A stretch of 64,000 nt of DNA. Source: UBA6224 sp963800205 (lineage in GTDB: Bacteria > Patescibacteriota > Saccharimonadia > Saccharimonadales > UBA4665). The position numbers and the translations under genes are program-made. Positions 24,386 to 33,554 of this stretch are shown piece after piece. The stretch is taken from assembly GCA_963800205.1 (NCBI GenBank), contig CAWCZQ010000001.1, positions 124,001-188,000 on the forward strand, in the 5' to 3' direction. A model generated the notes under the pieces. It worked only from the letters and a program-made list of their open reading frames with translations. It was not told the DNA's origin and did not search any database. The first letter of the stretch is position 1, and each line of letters starts with the position of its first letter.

Positions 24386-25339
24386 CTATTTCGATGTTTT
24401 GAATTTGAGATACCGCCGGGTCGCAATAACAGAAGAGGCAGCTCCTAGTACTATACCAATAGCGATTTGCACTGTCAAAAACCACAAGAAGTTTTGTGAG
24501 AAATATTCACTCGCATAATTAATATCCAGTAATCCGAGACTGCTCGCTTCTAGCGCAGAGCTGGAAGCGACAAACGTCGCATTGATGATTAACACCGATA
24601 TTATCGCCGAGACAATACCGTATATGATGCTCTCGACCACAAATGGACCACGAATGTACGATGTGCTGGCACCCAGTAATCGCATAATCTGTATTTCATC
24701 TCGCCGGTTAAATATTGCCATCTGTATCGTATTGAATATGATGAGCGCCGATATAATCGCAAACGTTATAACCGTCACGACGCCAATTTGCCGTAAAACA
24801 TTGGTGGCATGCGTAATCTTGTCGATAGCTTCTTTGCGATCGCCAGAGTATGACGGCTCGTCAGATTGCAGTTTGACGTTATCTGGCTTCGCTAGGTAGT
24901 TCTTGATCTGATCGATTTCATTAAGGTCGATAGGCTTCACCAAAATTGTCGCCGGCAATGGATTGGATGTCTGACTAATCGCGCTCAATAAGCTCTCGTT
25001 GCCTTCGTTTTGTTTCATATAGCGTTTTAGCGCGTCATTTTTCGATAGATATTTTACGTGATCGACGTTCGAAAGCTTCTTAATGCCCTCCATTAACTTA
25101 TCGGTCTGATCAGGGGTCACAGAATCTTTGAGGTACACCGAAATATCGATTTTATCGGTAATCTGCGCAATTGTATTAGTGAAGGTCGCGTTGGTGATAA
25201 GCGAAAATAAGATAATCGTCAGTGTTACCACCATGACGGCCATTGCAGCGACAGCCAAGCTGGCGTTGCGCACAAAGTTCACCATACCGGTGTTAACTAT
25301 GCGGCTAAACGTGATGAGTTTTCGGCGGTAATTGATCAT
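24386..25339 (-). CDS. ftsX: cell division protein FtsX
   Basis: 317-residue permease-like partner of FtsE. First helix at about 28-50, a large outside loop (about 50-175) that in other bacteria contacts the hydrolase, then three helices in the FtsX/MacB-type C-terminal domain (IQMAIFNRRDEIQIMRLLGAS is the coupling stretch). It overlaps ftsE by 4 bases and is followed by the CHAP hydrolase gene, so one unit encodes the switch and its target. Confidence 0.96.
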   Translation of the reverse strand: MINYRRKLITFSRIVNTGMVNFVRNASLAVAAMAVMVVTLTIILFSLITNATFTNTIAQITDKIDISVYLKDSVTPDQTDKLMEGIKKLSNVDHVKYLSKNDALKRYMKQNEGNESLLSAISQTSNPLPATILVKPIDLNEIDQIKNYLAKPDNVKLQSDEPSYSGDRKEAIDKITHATNVLRQIGVVTVITFAIISALIIFNTIQMAIFNRRDEIQIMRLLGASTSYIRGPFVVESIIYGIVSAIISVLIINATFVASSSALEASSLGLLDINYASEYFSQNFLWFLTVQIAIGIVLGAASSVIATRRYLKFKTSK

Positions 25340-26019
25340 ACTTCGTAACTCGCATTGGCGCGATCGCTGGCAATCTTACCATGCTGAATCGTCACGACCC
25401 GCCGCTTAAGTGTGTTTACGATTTCCTGGTTGTGCGTCGTCAGCAGTACCGTCGTGCCGTATTTATTAATTTTTTCTAATACTTTAATGACGTCCCAGGC
25501 GTGTTTGGGGTCAAGGTTGCCAGTTGGCTCATCGGCAATCAATATCTTTGGCTGCCGCACGATAGCCCGGGCAATGGCCACTCGCTGTCGCTCACCACCA
25601 GACAGTTCCAGCGGCATACGATTCTCTTTCCCTTTCAGATTAACGATATCAAGCACCTTTGGGACGGTGTGACGAATCTCTCGATTGCCCATACCGACAA
25701 TCTCGAGCGCAAAAGCAACATTCTCGAACACTGTTTTGTTAGGCAACAGCTTGAAGTCCTGAAAAACAACGCCAATTTTACGACGGAGTAATGGTATGTC
25801 CCTGTCCTTTAGTTTGTCGTAGTCGATACCACCGATGATTATCTTCCCACTAGTCGGACGTTCTTCGCGCGTCAATAAGCGCAGAAGCGTGGTCTTACCT
25901 GCGCCACTCTGCCCCACCACAATCACGAATTCCTTCGGCTCTACGTGCAGACTTATCCGCTCAAGTGCCGAACCGAGATTCTTGTTGTATGTTTTCGTTA
26001 CCCGATCCAACAAAATCAT
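25336..26019 (-). CDS. ftsE: cell division ATP-binding protein FtsE
   Basis: 227-residue ABC ATPase. Walker A GQSGAGKTTLLRLL, Q-loop GVVFQDFKLLPNKTVFENV, signature LSGGERQRVAIARAIV, Walker B ILIADEPTGNLDP, H-loop TTHNQ. ATP use by FtsE drives FtsX to activate the peptidoglycan hydrolase at the septum. I start at 26019 (MILLDRV) because TGcTACAAT ends 7 bases before it; an ATG at 26028 lies inside that element. First gene of the ftsE-ftsX-hydrolase-ctp unit and divergent from the 26098 gene. Confidence 0.96.
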   Translation of the reverse strand: MILLDRVTKTYNKNLGSALERISLHVEPKEFVIVVGQSGAGKTTLLRLLTREERPTSGKIIIGGIDYDKLKDRDIPLLRRKIGVVFQDFKLLPNKTVFENVAFALEIVGMGNREIRHTVPKVLDIVNLKGKENRMPLELSGGERQRVAIARAIVRQPKILIADEPTGNLDPKHAWDVIKVLEKINKYGTTVLLTTHNQEIVNTLKRRVVTIQHGKIASDRANASYEV

Positions 26020-26026
26020 TATGCTC

Positions 26027-26032
26027 ATTGTA
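26027..26032 (-). promoter_or_regulatory. -10 element of ftsE (leaderless type)
   Basis: TACAAT with extended TGc, 7 bases before the ATG at 26019. Confidence 0.55.
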
Positions 26033-26062
26033 GCATAAACTTGACATCTTAATCTGTGATTA

Positions 26063-26091
26063 TTGACTAGCTAAGGTTTATATGCTATTAT
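26063..26091 (+). promoter_or_regulatory. complete -35/-10 promoter 6 bases before the 26098 start
   Basis: TTGACT (26063-26068), 17-base spacer, extended TGcTATTAT (-10 at 26086-26091), then 6 bases to the ATG. This is the clearest leaderless promoter in the window because both boxes are present at ideal spacing. Confidence 0.8.
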
Positions 26092-26097
26092 ATTACT

Positions 26098-26649
26098 ATG
26101 GCATATCCAGAACAAAAAACACCAACAGTCGAAGCAGTCATTACGCCCCTATCTGAACTATCTCCAGATGCATTACAGATCGGTGATATTGTTTCCGATA
26201 TTGATGGTAGTCAAGGTTTTGATGCATTTGAAGAAGCCATAGAAACCCATGTTTACGGGAACAGCTCCACAGAACGCAGAAACCAAGGCCGCGCCGAAAA
26301 AGTCGCTTACCGCCTTGGTGACGAAATGGCCCCTAAAGGTTTCCACGGAAAATTAAAAAACGGTCAGGCACTTGTTGTCCCAGTTAGGACGACGTATCGC
26401 ACTACTGGTTTAAGCTTTTTACTGAACGCTGAACTTCACTCGACCGGTCGTGGCAAAGTTGGAACTGTGCAACGACTTGTTATATATGACGGCAGCACAC
26501 GAAAACTTCGTAAGTTTTCTAACCCCGCACAAGCAGAGGGCTACGTAAAAACCTTGCACTGGGAAGCTGGCGCCATCGAATGGCTTTTGACTGCCGCGGG
26601 GGTTGAGACTCCCACAACCGCCGGTCTGCCCACACTTGGTAAGCGCTAA
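26098..26649 (+). CDS. hypothetical protein
   Basis: 183-residue soluble protein that I do not recognise. It has no signal peptide, helix or Cys. The middle (about 75-150: APKGFHGKLKNGQALVVPVR, then STGRGKVGTVQRLVIYDGST) looks like a small beta-rich domain; the start is Pro/Thr-rich and acidic, and the C-terminus is flexible. Expressed from a strong promoter that predicts a leaderless mRNA. It is convergent with prfB, 13 bases apart, and divergent from ftsE. No function is proposed. Confidence 0.6.
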   Translation: MAYPEQKTPTVEAVITPLSELSPDALQIGDIVSDIDGSQGFDAFEEAIETHVYGNSSTERRNQGRAEKVAYRLGDEMAPKGFHGKLKNGQALVVPVRTTYRTTGLSFLLNAELHSTGRGKVGTVQRLVIYDGSTRKLRKFSNPAQAEGYVKTLHWEAGAIEWLLTAAGVETPTTAGLPTLGKR

Positions 26650-26662
26650 AGTTATTTAGCCC

Positions 26663-27748
26663 TTAGTTTCCTAGGTTTTCTTCGAGGTAGGCGTCGATGA
26701 ACGGCTTAAGGTCGCCATCGAGCACTCCGTCGGGGTCACTGGTTTCGTAACCGCTACGGAGATCCTTTACCTGCTTATAGGGGTGCAGGACATAGTTGCG
26801 GATTTGACTCCCAAATTCATTAGCACTCTCAGGCCCCTTGAGTTCACTCACCTTCTCGGCGTGCTGCTCCAGTTGTAACTGTGCTAATCGAGAACGAATA
26901 ATGGTCATTGCTGTTTCTTTATTCTGCAGCTGTGAGCGTTCGTTCTGTATGGCAACGGTAATGCCAGTCGGAATATGGGTAATGCGAACGGCAGAATCGG
27001 TTGTATTGACACTTTGACCGCCATGTCCGCCGCTGCGATATACGTCTATCTTCAGATCTTTTTCGTCGATAACTACTTCGGTGGGCGTATCAATCTCCGG
27101 CAAAATATCAACCCGTGCAAAGCTGGTTTCGCGCGAGGCCGCCGAGTTAAAAGGACTCTGTCGGACCAGGCGGTGAACTCCATGTTCGCCTCGCAATTTT
27201 CCATACACGTGGGCACCGTCAAATCGCAAGGTTGCGCTCTTGATGCCGGCCTCTTCACCGGTCGATTCATCGAGTATCTCTACCGTTATGTGCTGTTGTT
27301 CTGCCCAGCGGACATACATGCGTAGCAGCATCTGAGCCCAATCTTGTGCATCGGTTCCACCAGCACCGGCATGTATGGTCATGATCGCATTATAGGCATC
27401 ATATGGGCCATTAAAGCGTAAGGCGCCCTTGAGCTTTTCAAATGTAGCTTCAACCTGCTGTAGCTGTCCATCAATTTCCGCCGACATTTGTTCGTCACCG
27501 ATGGCGCTTAATTCCTTAAGGTCTTCTACTTCTGAGGCCAACTCGCGCCATGGTGTCACTAACGCCTCTAATGCGGCGATTCGCTTCATCGTCTGACGAG
27601 CCGACTCCACGTCGGCCCAAAAGTCCGGCTGTTGGCTTTGGTTTTGCAGTAGCGTTAGTTCATTTGCACGCTGCTCAATATCCAGCTGTTGCATGGCTCC
27701 ACTAACCGCGAGCCGTATCGTCTCTACGCGGGTTTCCTGTTCGTTCAT
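26663..27748 (-). CDS. prfB: peptide chain release factor 2
   Basis: 361-residue RF2, recognising UAA and UGA. The SPF stop-codon motif is in RLVRQSPFNSAASRE and the GGQ catalytic motif in YRSGGHGGQSVNTTD. The gene is a single uninterrupted frame from ATG 27748, without the in-frame UGA used for autoregulatory frameshifting in many bacteria. The presence of RF2 fits the use of TGA as a stop in neighbours. It is 8 bases after the M16 peptidase gene, in a secA-M16-prfB unit. Confidence 0.97.
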   Translation of the reverse strand: MNEQETRVETIRLAVSGAMQQLDIEQRANELTLLQNQSQQPDFWADVESARQTMKRIAALEALVTPWRELASEVEDLKELSAIGDEQMSAEIDGQLQQVEATFEKLKGALRFNGPYDAYNAIMTIHAGAGGTDAQDWAQMLLRMYVRWAEQQHITVEILDESTGEEAGIKSATLRFDGAHVYGKLRGEHGVHRLVRQSPFNSAASRETSFARVDILPEIDTPTEVVIDEKDLKIDVYRSGGHGGQSVNTTDSAVRITHIPTGITVAIQNERSQLQNKETAMTIIRSRLAQLQLEQHAEKVSELKGPESANEFGSQIRNYVLHPYKQVKDLRSGYETSDPDGVLDGDLKPFIDAYLEENLGN

Positions 27749-27756
27749 GCTAGGCT

Positions 27757-29061
27757 CTACACCTTTACTTTATCGGTTCTCCACAAGGGTGAAACTTGGC
27801 CACGAATCTTATTCGCAAACACTTCCCCACAATCACCAAGCACGCCGACGCCCCATACGTTGTCGGCAAACATTGCCCGAGCAATCGCTACCATGTCGGC
27901 CCGTTCAACAGCTTCGATGCGAGCTGGAATTTCATCATAGTTTTCTATGGACCCATCGAAAAAGTAACGACCACTGTAGCCGTTGGCCGTGCTGCTGACT
28001 GTTTGTGCACCACGCTGATAACGGCCCAGCGCATACTGTTTGGTAGCCGCAATGTCCTCGTCGTCGATATCGCCATCGAGTACCTTATTGATTTCATCCA
28101 TAATGATGTGCATGAGTGGTTTGGCATTTTTGTCTGATACCTGGGCGCCAAACCACCAATTGGTGACATCGCGATTTTGGTTATGACCCGAGTTCATACC
28201 GTAGACCAACCCTCGCTCGCGGGCGGTACCGAGAATCTTCGAATATAACGTTTCGGTTAAGGCAGTATTAATGAGGTTAAGCGAATCGTTCTCGCGGTCG
28301 CTCATCCGTCGTCGCATAAAAGTATCGAGGTAAAAGTATAAGTTCTCGACCGTATCGTTTGGTACGTACACCGCACGGTCGAGCAACAGTGGCTGTTCCG
28401 ATGGCAGCTCAAAACGACTACCGGCTGACGGCAGTTCTATTGCTTCGAACATTGATTCAATCGTCTTTGCCCTACCACCGCCCATATCGCCAGCAATTAC
28501 AAAGCGCATATTACCAGTAACATGTGTGCGTCGGTAGTGCTCGCGAACGTCGTCGACCGTAACATTTTGCATCAGCTTTAACCGCTCGGTATCAGTCTTT
28601 ACCAGCAATCCGAATTGCTTACGCATTTCCAGACTCAGCCGCCTGAAATGGTTATTCGACCGAGCAGCCATTTCTTCTTGGACGTTTCCAAATTCTGCTT
28701 CAAATTCTTCTTCGAGAAACAGCGGTTTTGTGACTGCTACCGTCATAAGGCCCAGCACGCGCTCCCACTCAAAATCAGCGCATTCGGCCTCGTAGGTAAT
28801 GTCGTACACGCCTGTGGATGCGTTGCTGTAGGCACCGTTTTTCTCCAGCTCAGCCTGAAAATCTCGCGCCTTTGGAATCAGCTCGTTAGCCCCTAGGAGC
28901 ACGTGCTCCATCAAGTGCGGCACTTCCCACTTATTCTCATCGACGAGGTATTCACCAGCCCGAAAATTAATGTCATACGTCATGACGGCGGCGTTGGGGA
29001 CGTGAATTATCAGTCCGCGGGCGCCATTTTTAAGATTAATTTCTGTAACGGTATGCTTCAT
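27757..29061 (-). CDS. M16 family zinc peptidase (insulinase/processing peptidase type)
   Basis: 434-residue single-chain M16 peptidase. The inverted zinc motif HLMEH (His49, Glu52, His53) and the distal Glu in EFGNVQEEM are present in the N-terminal domain; the C-terminal domain contains a second, inactive-type repeat with a GLVYGMNSGHNQNRD loop, so the core looks complete. Family members clip peptides or processed precursors. No signal peptide, so cytoplasmic. It starts 7 bases after secA and precedes prfB. Target unknown; a role in clearing signal peptides after Sec export is only a guess from position. Confidence 0.9.
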   Translation of the reverse strand: MKHTVTEINLKNGARGLIIHVPNAAVMTYDINFRAGEYLVDENKWEVPHLMEHVLLGANELIPKARDFQAELEKNGAYSNASTGVYDITYEAECADFEWERVLGLMTVAVTKPLFLEEEFEAEFGNVQEEMAARSNNHFRRLSLEMRKQFGLLVKTDTERLKLMQNVTVDDVREHYRRTHVTGNMRFVIAGDMGGGRAKTIESMFEAIELPSAGSRFELPSEQPLLLDRAVYVPNDTVENLYFYLDTFMRRRMSDRENDSLNLINTALTETLYSKILGTARERGLVYGMNSGHNQNRDVTNWWFGAQVSDKNAKPLMHIIMDEINKVLDGDIDDEDIAATKQYALGRYQRGAQTVSSTANGYSGRYFFDGSIENYDEIPARIEAVERADMVAIARAMFADNVWGVGVLGDCGEVFANKIRGQVSPLWRTDKVKV

Positions 29062-29068
29062 AACAAAA

Positions 29069-31693
29069 TTATTTCCGCTTCCGTGCTTGTGTTTTGCGTT
29101 GTCGTTCTGTTTTACGCGCTTTCTTTCGCTTAGCGGCTACTTTTTTCTGTTGCGTATGTTGCTGCTGACGATGCTCAGGGTCGGTCGCTCGAGCAAAATC
29201 AGCTTCGGCAAAGTCACTATCGGCTTCTGAGATCTGATCGACATTGTCGACTGAGTTTCTTGCCGCCCGTGTTAATTCAGTTTCGGCCATACGGTTCAAT
29301 TGGTCCTCAGAAATAGGCTCGGCATGGAAGAGTGCGCGCAGTACATCATGGCGAAGCGTCTGCTGCATTTCTTCAAAGTACAACTGGCTGCGACGTCGGT
29401 ATTCGACCAATGGGTCTTGCTGCCCGACGCTCATCCAGTGAATTCCCTCGCGGAGGTGATCCATGTTCTCGAGGTGCTGCATCCAAAGATTATCGAGGAC
29501 CTGAAGGTAGATGTCCCGTTCCACTTTCCTCATGATGTCTGGCGTAAAGGCAGTCTCGCGGCCATTGTATAACTCGGTAGCTTCTTCTTTGAGGACATCG
29601 CCAAACTTGTTGGCTTCGGTATCAAACAATCGATCTAGCTGTGCGTCATCAAGCGGGAAAACTTCCCGAACAATATCTTCGAAATCATCGCTGGTCAGCA
29701 ACGGCGATTTAGCCATAAACTGAGCTTCTTCGTCGACCATCTGCTTGATACGCTTGCTGATATCATCCTGCATGAGGATTTCTCGGCGCATGCTGTAGGT
29801 GGCTTTACGGTGGCGGTTCATCACATCATCGTATTGCACGACGTTTTTCCGTTGGTCAAAATGGAAGCCTTCGACTTTCTTTTGAGCACCCTCGAGACTG
29901 CGACTAATCAAGCGATTTTCAATCGGTGTCTCATCGTCCACATTGAGGCGTTCCATAATACCGGCAATACGCTCACCACCAAAGATTCGCATAAGATCGT
30001 CTTCGGTGCTGACAAAAAACTGTGTCACACCAGGGTCGCCCTGACGACCTGCACGACCACGGAGCTGGTTGTCGATACGACGTGACTCGTGGCGTTCGGT
30101 ACCGAGCACAAACAAACCGCCCAGTTCTTTAATTCCCTGACCGAGCACAATGTCGGTACCTCGACCAGCAATGTTGGTTGCCAGCGTCACCGCTCCCTTT
30201 TCGCCAGCCTGCTCCACAATTTTGGCTTCTCGTTCGTTATTCTTGGCGTTCAAGATTTGGTGCGGTACTTTCTCCTTAGTCAGTAACCGACTGAGGACTT
30301 CGTTCTTCTCGATCGACACGGTACCCAGTAGAACCGGTTGCCCCTTCTGGTGGAGCATCTTCACTTCCCGAGCAATCGCCTTAAACTTGGCTTCCTCCGT
30401 ACGATAAATACGATCGGTGCGATCTTCACGAGCTATTGGACGGTTCGGCGGAATCTCCACTACATCGAGCTTATAGATTTGGTGGAACTCTTCGGCTTCA
30501 GTCAGTGCCGTACCGGTCATACCAGCCAGTTTTTCGTACAAACGGAAATAGTTCTGGAACGAAATAGTTGCGAGGGTCATCGATTCTTCTTGCACCTCGA
30601 CGCCCTCTTTGGCTTCGATAGCCTGGTGCAAGCCTTCGTTGTAGCGTCGACCCGGCAGCAAACGACCGGTAAACTCATCGACAATCACGACTTCGCCATC
30701 TTTAGTAACCACGTAGTCTTTGTCTCGCTTAAATAACGCTTGCGCCTTCAGAGCCTGCTGTAAGTGATAAATCGTGCGGATATTTTCGGAGCCGTAAAGA
30801 TTATCGATGCTCAGAGCTTTCTCGACTTTCTCAACTCCTTCATCGGTCAAAATAACGGTTTTACGCTTTTCGTCAGTTTCGTAGTGATCGGTTTTTTTCA
30901 GTTGCCGAACAACTTTCGAGAACTGCGCATAGGCGGTGCCGCTTGTCACACTCGGCGCGCTAATAATCAGTGGCGTTCGGGCTTCGTCGATGAGGATAGA
31001 GTCGACCTCGTCGACGATGGTATAGTGCAAATCACGTTGTCGCAGCTGATCGGTTTCACGCACCATGTTGTCGCGTAAATAGTCAAAACCGAATTCATTA
31101 TTTGTTCCATACGTAATATCAGCGGCGTATGCTTCACGGCGGCTACACGGCTTGAGGTGCTTGAGCCGGTCATCTTCGTGGTCTTTATTAACATAAGCTG
31201 GATCGTAGATAAACGAGTGGTCGGCCATAATGACCGATACTGTCAGGCCGAGATAATCATACACACGACCCATCCAGCCAGCGTCGCGCTGCGCCAGATA
31301 GTCGTTAACCGTAACGACGTGCACGCCCTTGCCGGTCAGACCGTTGAGGTACACTGGTGCCGTCGCCACCAACGTCTTACCTTCACCGGTTTTCATTTCT
31401 GCGACATTTCCTTCGTGCAGTACCATGCCACCAATTAACTGGACGTCGAAATGACGCATACCAAGCGAACGCTCAGCCGCTTCGCGTACTACCGCAAAAG
31501 CATCGGGCAAGATTGCATCAAGCGACTCTTTTTCGAGGCGCTTTTTAAGCTCTGCCGTTTGTGCTTGCAGCTGTTTATCGCTCAGTTTTTTGTACTTGTC
31601 ACTGAGATTATTGATGTCCGAAACACGCTTACGGAGACGCTTTACGGTCTTCGCTTGCGGATCGCCTAATACTTTTTTGAACACACCATGCAT
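29069..31693 (-). CDS. secA: preprotein translocase ATPase SecA
   Basis: 874-residue motor that pushes proteins through SecYEG. Nucleotide site MKTGEGKTLVATAPVYLNGL, helicase motif VDEVDSILIDEARTPLIIS, LATNIAGRGTDIVLG and the arginine-finger region QLRGRAGRQGDPG are all present. The C-terminal tail is basic (QKKVAAKRKKARKTERQ) and lacks the zinc-binding Cys motif of SecB-using SecA. GGGAG lies before the ATG and a TACAAT box about 50 bases upstream. The leader includes a stem with GGTTCGC/GCGAATGAACC arms. First gene of the secA-M16-prfB unit. Confidence 0.98.
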   Translation of the reverse strand: MHGVFKKVLGDPQAKTVKRLRKRVSDINNLSDKYKKLSDKQLQAQTAELKKRLEKESLDAILPDAFAVVREAAERSLGMRHFDVQLIGGMVLHEGNVAEMKTGEGKTLVATAPVYLNGLTGKGVHVVTVNDYLAQRDAGWMGRVYDYLGLTVSVIMADHSFIYDPAYVNKDHEDDRLKHLKPCSRREAYAADITYGTNNEFGFDYLRDNMVRETDQLRQRDLHYTIVDEVDSILIDEARTPLIISAPSVTSGTAYAQFSKVVRQLKKTDHYETDEKRKTVILTDEGVEKVEKALSIDNLYGSENIRTIYHLQQALKAQALFKRDKDYVVTKDGEVVIVDEFTGRLLPGRRYNEGLHQAIEAKEGVEVQEESMTLATISFQNYFRLYEKLAGMTGTALTEAEEFHQIYKLDVVEIPPNRPIAREDRTDRIYRTEEAKFKAIAREVKMLHQKGQPVLLGTVSIEKNEVLSRLLTKEKVPHQILNAKNNEREAKIVEQAGEKGAVTLATNIAGRGTDIVLGQGIKELGGLFVLGTERHESRRIDNQLRGRAGRQGDPGVTQFFVSTEDDLMRIFGGERIAGIMERLNVDDETPIENRLISRSLEGAQKKVEGFHFDQRKNVVQYDDVMNRHRKATYSMRREILMQDDISKRIKQMVDEEAQFMAKSPLLTSDDFEDIVREVFPLDDAQLDRLFDTEANKFGDVLKEEATELYNGRETAFTPDIMRKVERDIYLQVLDNLWMQHLENMDHLREGIHWMSVGQQDPLVEYRRRSQLYFEEMQQTLRHDVLRALFHAEPISEDQLNRMAETELTRAARNSVDNVDQISEADSDFAEADFARATDPEHRQQQHTQQKKVAAKRKKARKTERQRKTQARKRK

Positions 31694-31792
31694 ACGTTGT
31701 CGGACTCCCTGTTTAGTCTTTGGACAATATCGTATTTATTGTAGCGGTTCATTCGCTAAAATGCGAACCTAAAATCAGATGTACCGCTCCTT

Positions 31793-32155
31793 TTAGGCTA
31801 TGACATCACCGGACCGCGCGAACAATCTTCGCCGGCGCTTACCACCACTATGCAGTTCTTTGTACTTCTTAATCTGTTGTTTTAGCTTCGCCTCAACGAT
31901 ATCGACGGCGGCATAAACGTTTTGTGTCGATTCACAAATCTTAATAGTTTCATTCGGAAGATGAAGGGTAACATCGCAGACGCTTTGCTTTTGCCCCCCA
32001 GATTTATGCTCTTTAAAGCGAACTTCCATATGGGCGCTCGGTCGGGCTTGGCGCGGGAGGTACTTGTCGAGTGTCGCGAGTTTTTTAGTGACGTACTTCT
32101 TCAACCTGTCGTCTAGCTCCAAGCGAGTGGCACTTATCTCAAATTTTTGTATCAT
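31793..32155 (-). CDS. hpf: ribosome hibernation-promoting factor / RaiA family protein
   Basis: 120-residue short HPF/YfiA-type protein that sits in the 30S subunit and silences ribosomes in slow growth. The pattern MIQKFEISATRLELDDRLKKY, then VRFKEHKSGGQKQSVCDVTL and VYAAVDIVEAKLKQQIKKYK is typical, with a basic tail. It lacks the long C-terminal dimerisation domain. The ATG at 32155 is set by AAGGGGG at good spacing (the frame opens earlier at 32173). It is 100 bases upstream of the secA start on the same strand. Confidence 0.93.
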   Translation of the reverse strand: MIQKFEISATRLELDDRLKKYVTKKLATLDKYLPRQARPSAHMEVRFKEHKSGGQKQSVCDVTLHLPNETIKICESTQNVYAAVDIVEAKLKQQIKKYKELHSGGKRRRRLFARSGDVIA

Positions 32156-32234
32156 GTATCCCCCTTCCAGCATCGCTGCTTTTAGATCAACGGTGCTCAG
32201 CTTCTATTGTAGCAGTACGGGTCTACTGGCAGGA

Positions 32235-33539
32235 TTAAATTTCTTGCATACCACCCATAAACGGCTGTAGTACGCCAGGAACCTTGATCTTGCCTGTTTC
32301 GGTCTGATTATTTTCAATAATGGCAACCATGATACGACCAAGTGCAAATGCCGTTGCGTCGTTAGTGTGTACCAGCTCGACGGCGCCATCTGCTTTGCGG
32401 ACGCGGGTTTTGAGGCGGCGCGCTTGATAGTCGGTCATGTAATCGGCGGTGTGGGTCTCGCGGTATTTATCTTGGCCCGGCATCCAGACCTCAATGTCGA
32501 TACCGCGCGCGTTGGGTTTACCTATATCAGCAGTGCATTTCTGCAGCACTTGGTACGGCAACTGCAGCTGCTGTACCAAATATTCTTGCACAGCACAGAG
32601 CAGCAGGTGCTCATCGAGTCCTGTCTGGCCGGTACTAAACACCTCCATTTCGAGTTTATCGAATTGGTGCATACGAATGATACCTTCGGTGTCCTTACCA
32701 TAGGTGCCAGCTTCCCGCCGAAAACTCGAACTATAGCCAACGTAGCGGATGGGTAGCTGTGATTCATCGAGGATTTCATCCATATACATACTGCCGAGAG
32801 TATGTTCGGCACTACCCTGCAGCCATAAGTCATCTTCGGCCTCGCCAACCTTATAGCGATCATCCCGCGGCTCCAGCCGATCCATGGCGGCAAACACTTC
32901 GGTTTTAATCATGGCTGGCGGCAGCACTGGCACAAATGGCTTGGCCGTAATCTGCAAATTATTACTCTCGATAAGCTCTTGTAGGACCTTTTCGTCGCCA
33001 AGAATTGTAAATACGTATTGCACGAGGGCAAACTGCAACCGTACCAAGTCACCCTTCAGATAGGCAAAGCGGCTACCAGATACCTTGCTGGCTCGTTCTT
33101 TGTCGATGAGGTCGCGGCTTTCTGCAATTTCCCAATGGCTCTTGGGCGTAAAATCGAATTGCGGCTTCTCGCCGACTTGCTTTGCTACCACATTTTCGTC
33201 TTCACTAGCTCCCACCGGAACATCATCCAGAGGCATATTCGGCACACTTTTGAGTAGCATCTCATATTTATCATCAATCAGACGCAAGTCGGCTTCGAGC
33301 TGGGCAATCTCTTCTTTGAGTTGTTTGCCGGTGGCTATCTGCTCTTCACTGGGGCGGCCGCCCTTCAGCTGACCAGCTAAGGTGTTTCGGCGCGCTCTTA
33401 GCTCATCAATTTGCGTTAAACGAGTACGGCGTTCGCCGTCCAGTTCCAGCAGTTGTGGTATATCAACTGTATAGCCCTTTTCGCGGGATTTTTGGCCAAC
33501 AAGTTCGGCATTGTCACGTATAAACTGAATATCCAACAT
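32235..33539 (-). CDS. serS: seryl-tRNA synthetase
   Basis: 434-residue class II synthetase. N-terminal tRNA-binding coiled coil (about 25-105), motif 1 near FAAMDRLEPRD, motif 2 SSSFRREAGTYGKDTEGIIR, motif 3 DATAFALGRIMVAIIENNQT. Full length and intact. TATACT ends 7 bases before the ATG, predicting a leaderless mRNA, and this box falls just upstream of the end of the preceding nuclease gene (stop at 33555), showing an independent transcription unit. Confidence 0.98.
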   Translation of the reverse strand: MLDIQFIRDNAELVGQKSREKGYTVDIPQLLELDGERRTRLTQIDELRARRNTLAGQLKGGRPSEEQIATGKQLKEEIAQLEADLRLIDDKYEMLLKSVPNMPLDDVPVGASEDENVVAKQVGEKPQFDFTPKSHWEIAESRDLIDKERASKVSGSRFAYLKGDLVRLQFALVQYVFTILGDEKVLQELIESNNLQITAKPFVPVLPPAMIKTEVFAAMDRLEPRDDRYKVGEAEDDLWLQGSAEHTLGSMYMDEILDESQLPIRYVGYSSSFRREAGTYGKDTEGIIRMHQFDKLEMEVFSTGQTGLDEHLLLCAVQEYLVQQLQLPYQVLQKCTADIGKPNARGIDIEVWMPGQDKYRETHTADYMTDYQARRLKTRVRKADGAVELVHTNDATAFALGRIMVAIIENNQTETGKIKVPGVLQPFMGGMQEI

Positions 33540-33546
33540 AGTCCAA

Positions 33547-33552
33547 AGTATA
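33547..33552 (-). promoter_or_regulatory. -10 element of serS (leaderless type)
   Basis: TATACT, 7 bases before the ATG at 33539. Confidence 0.55.
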
Positions 33553-33554
33553 CC

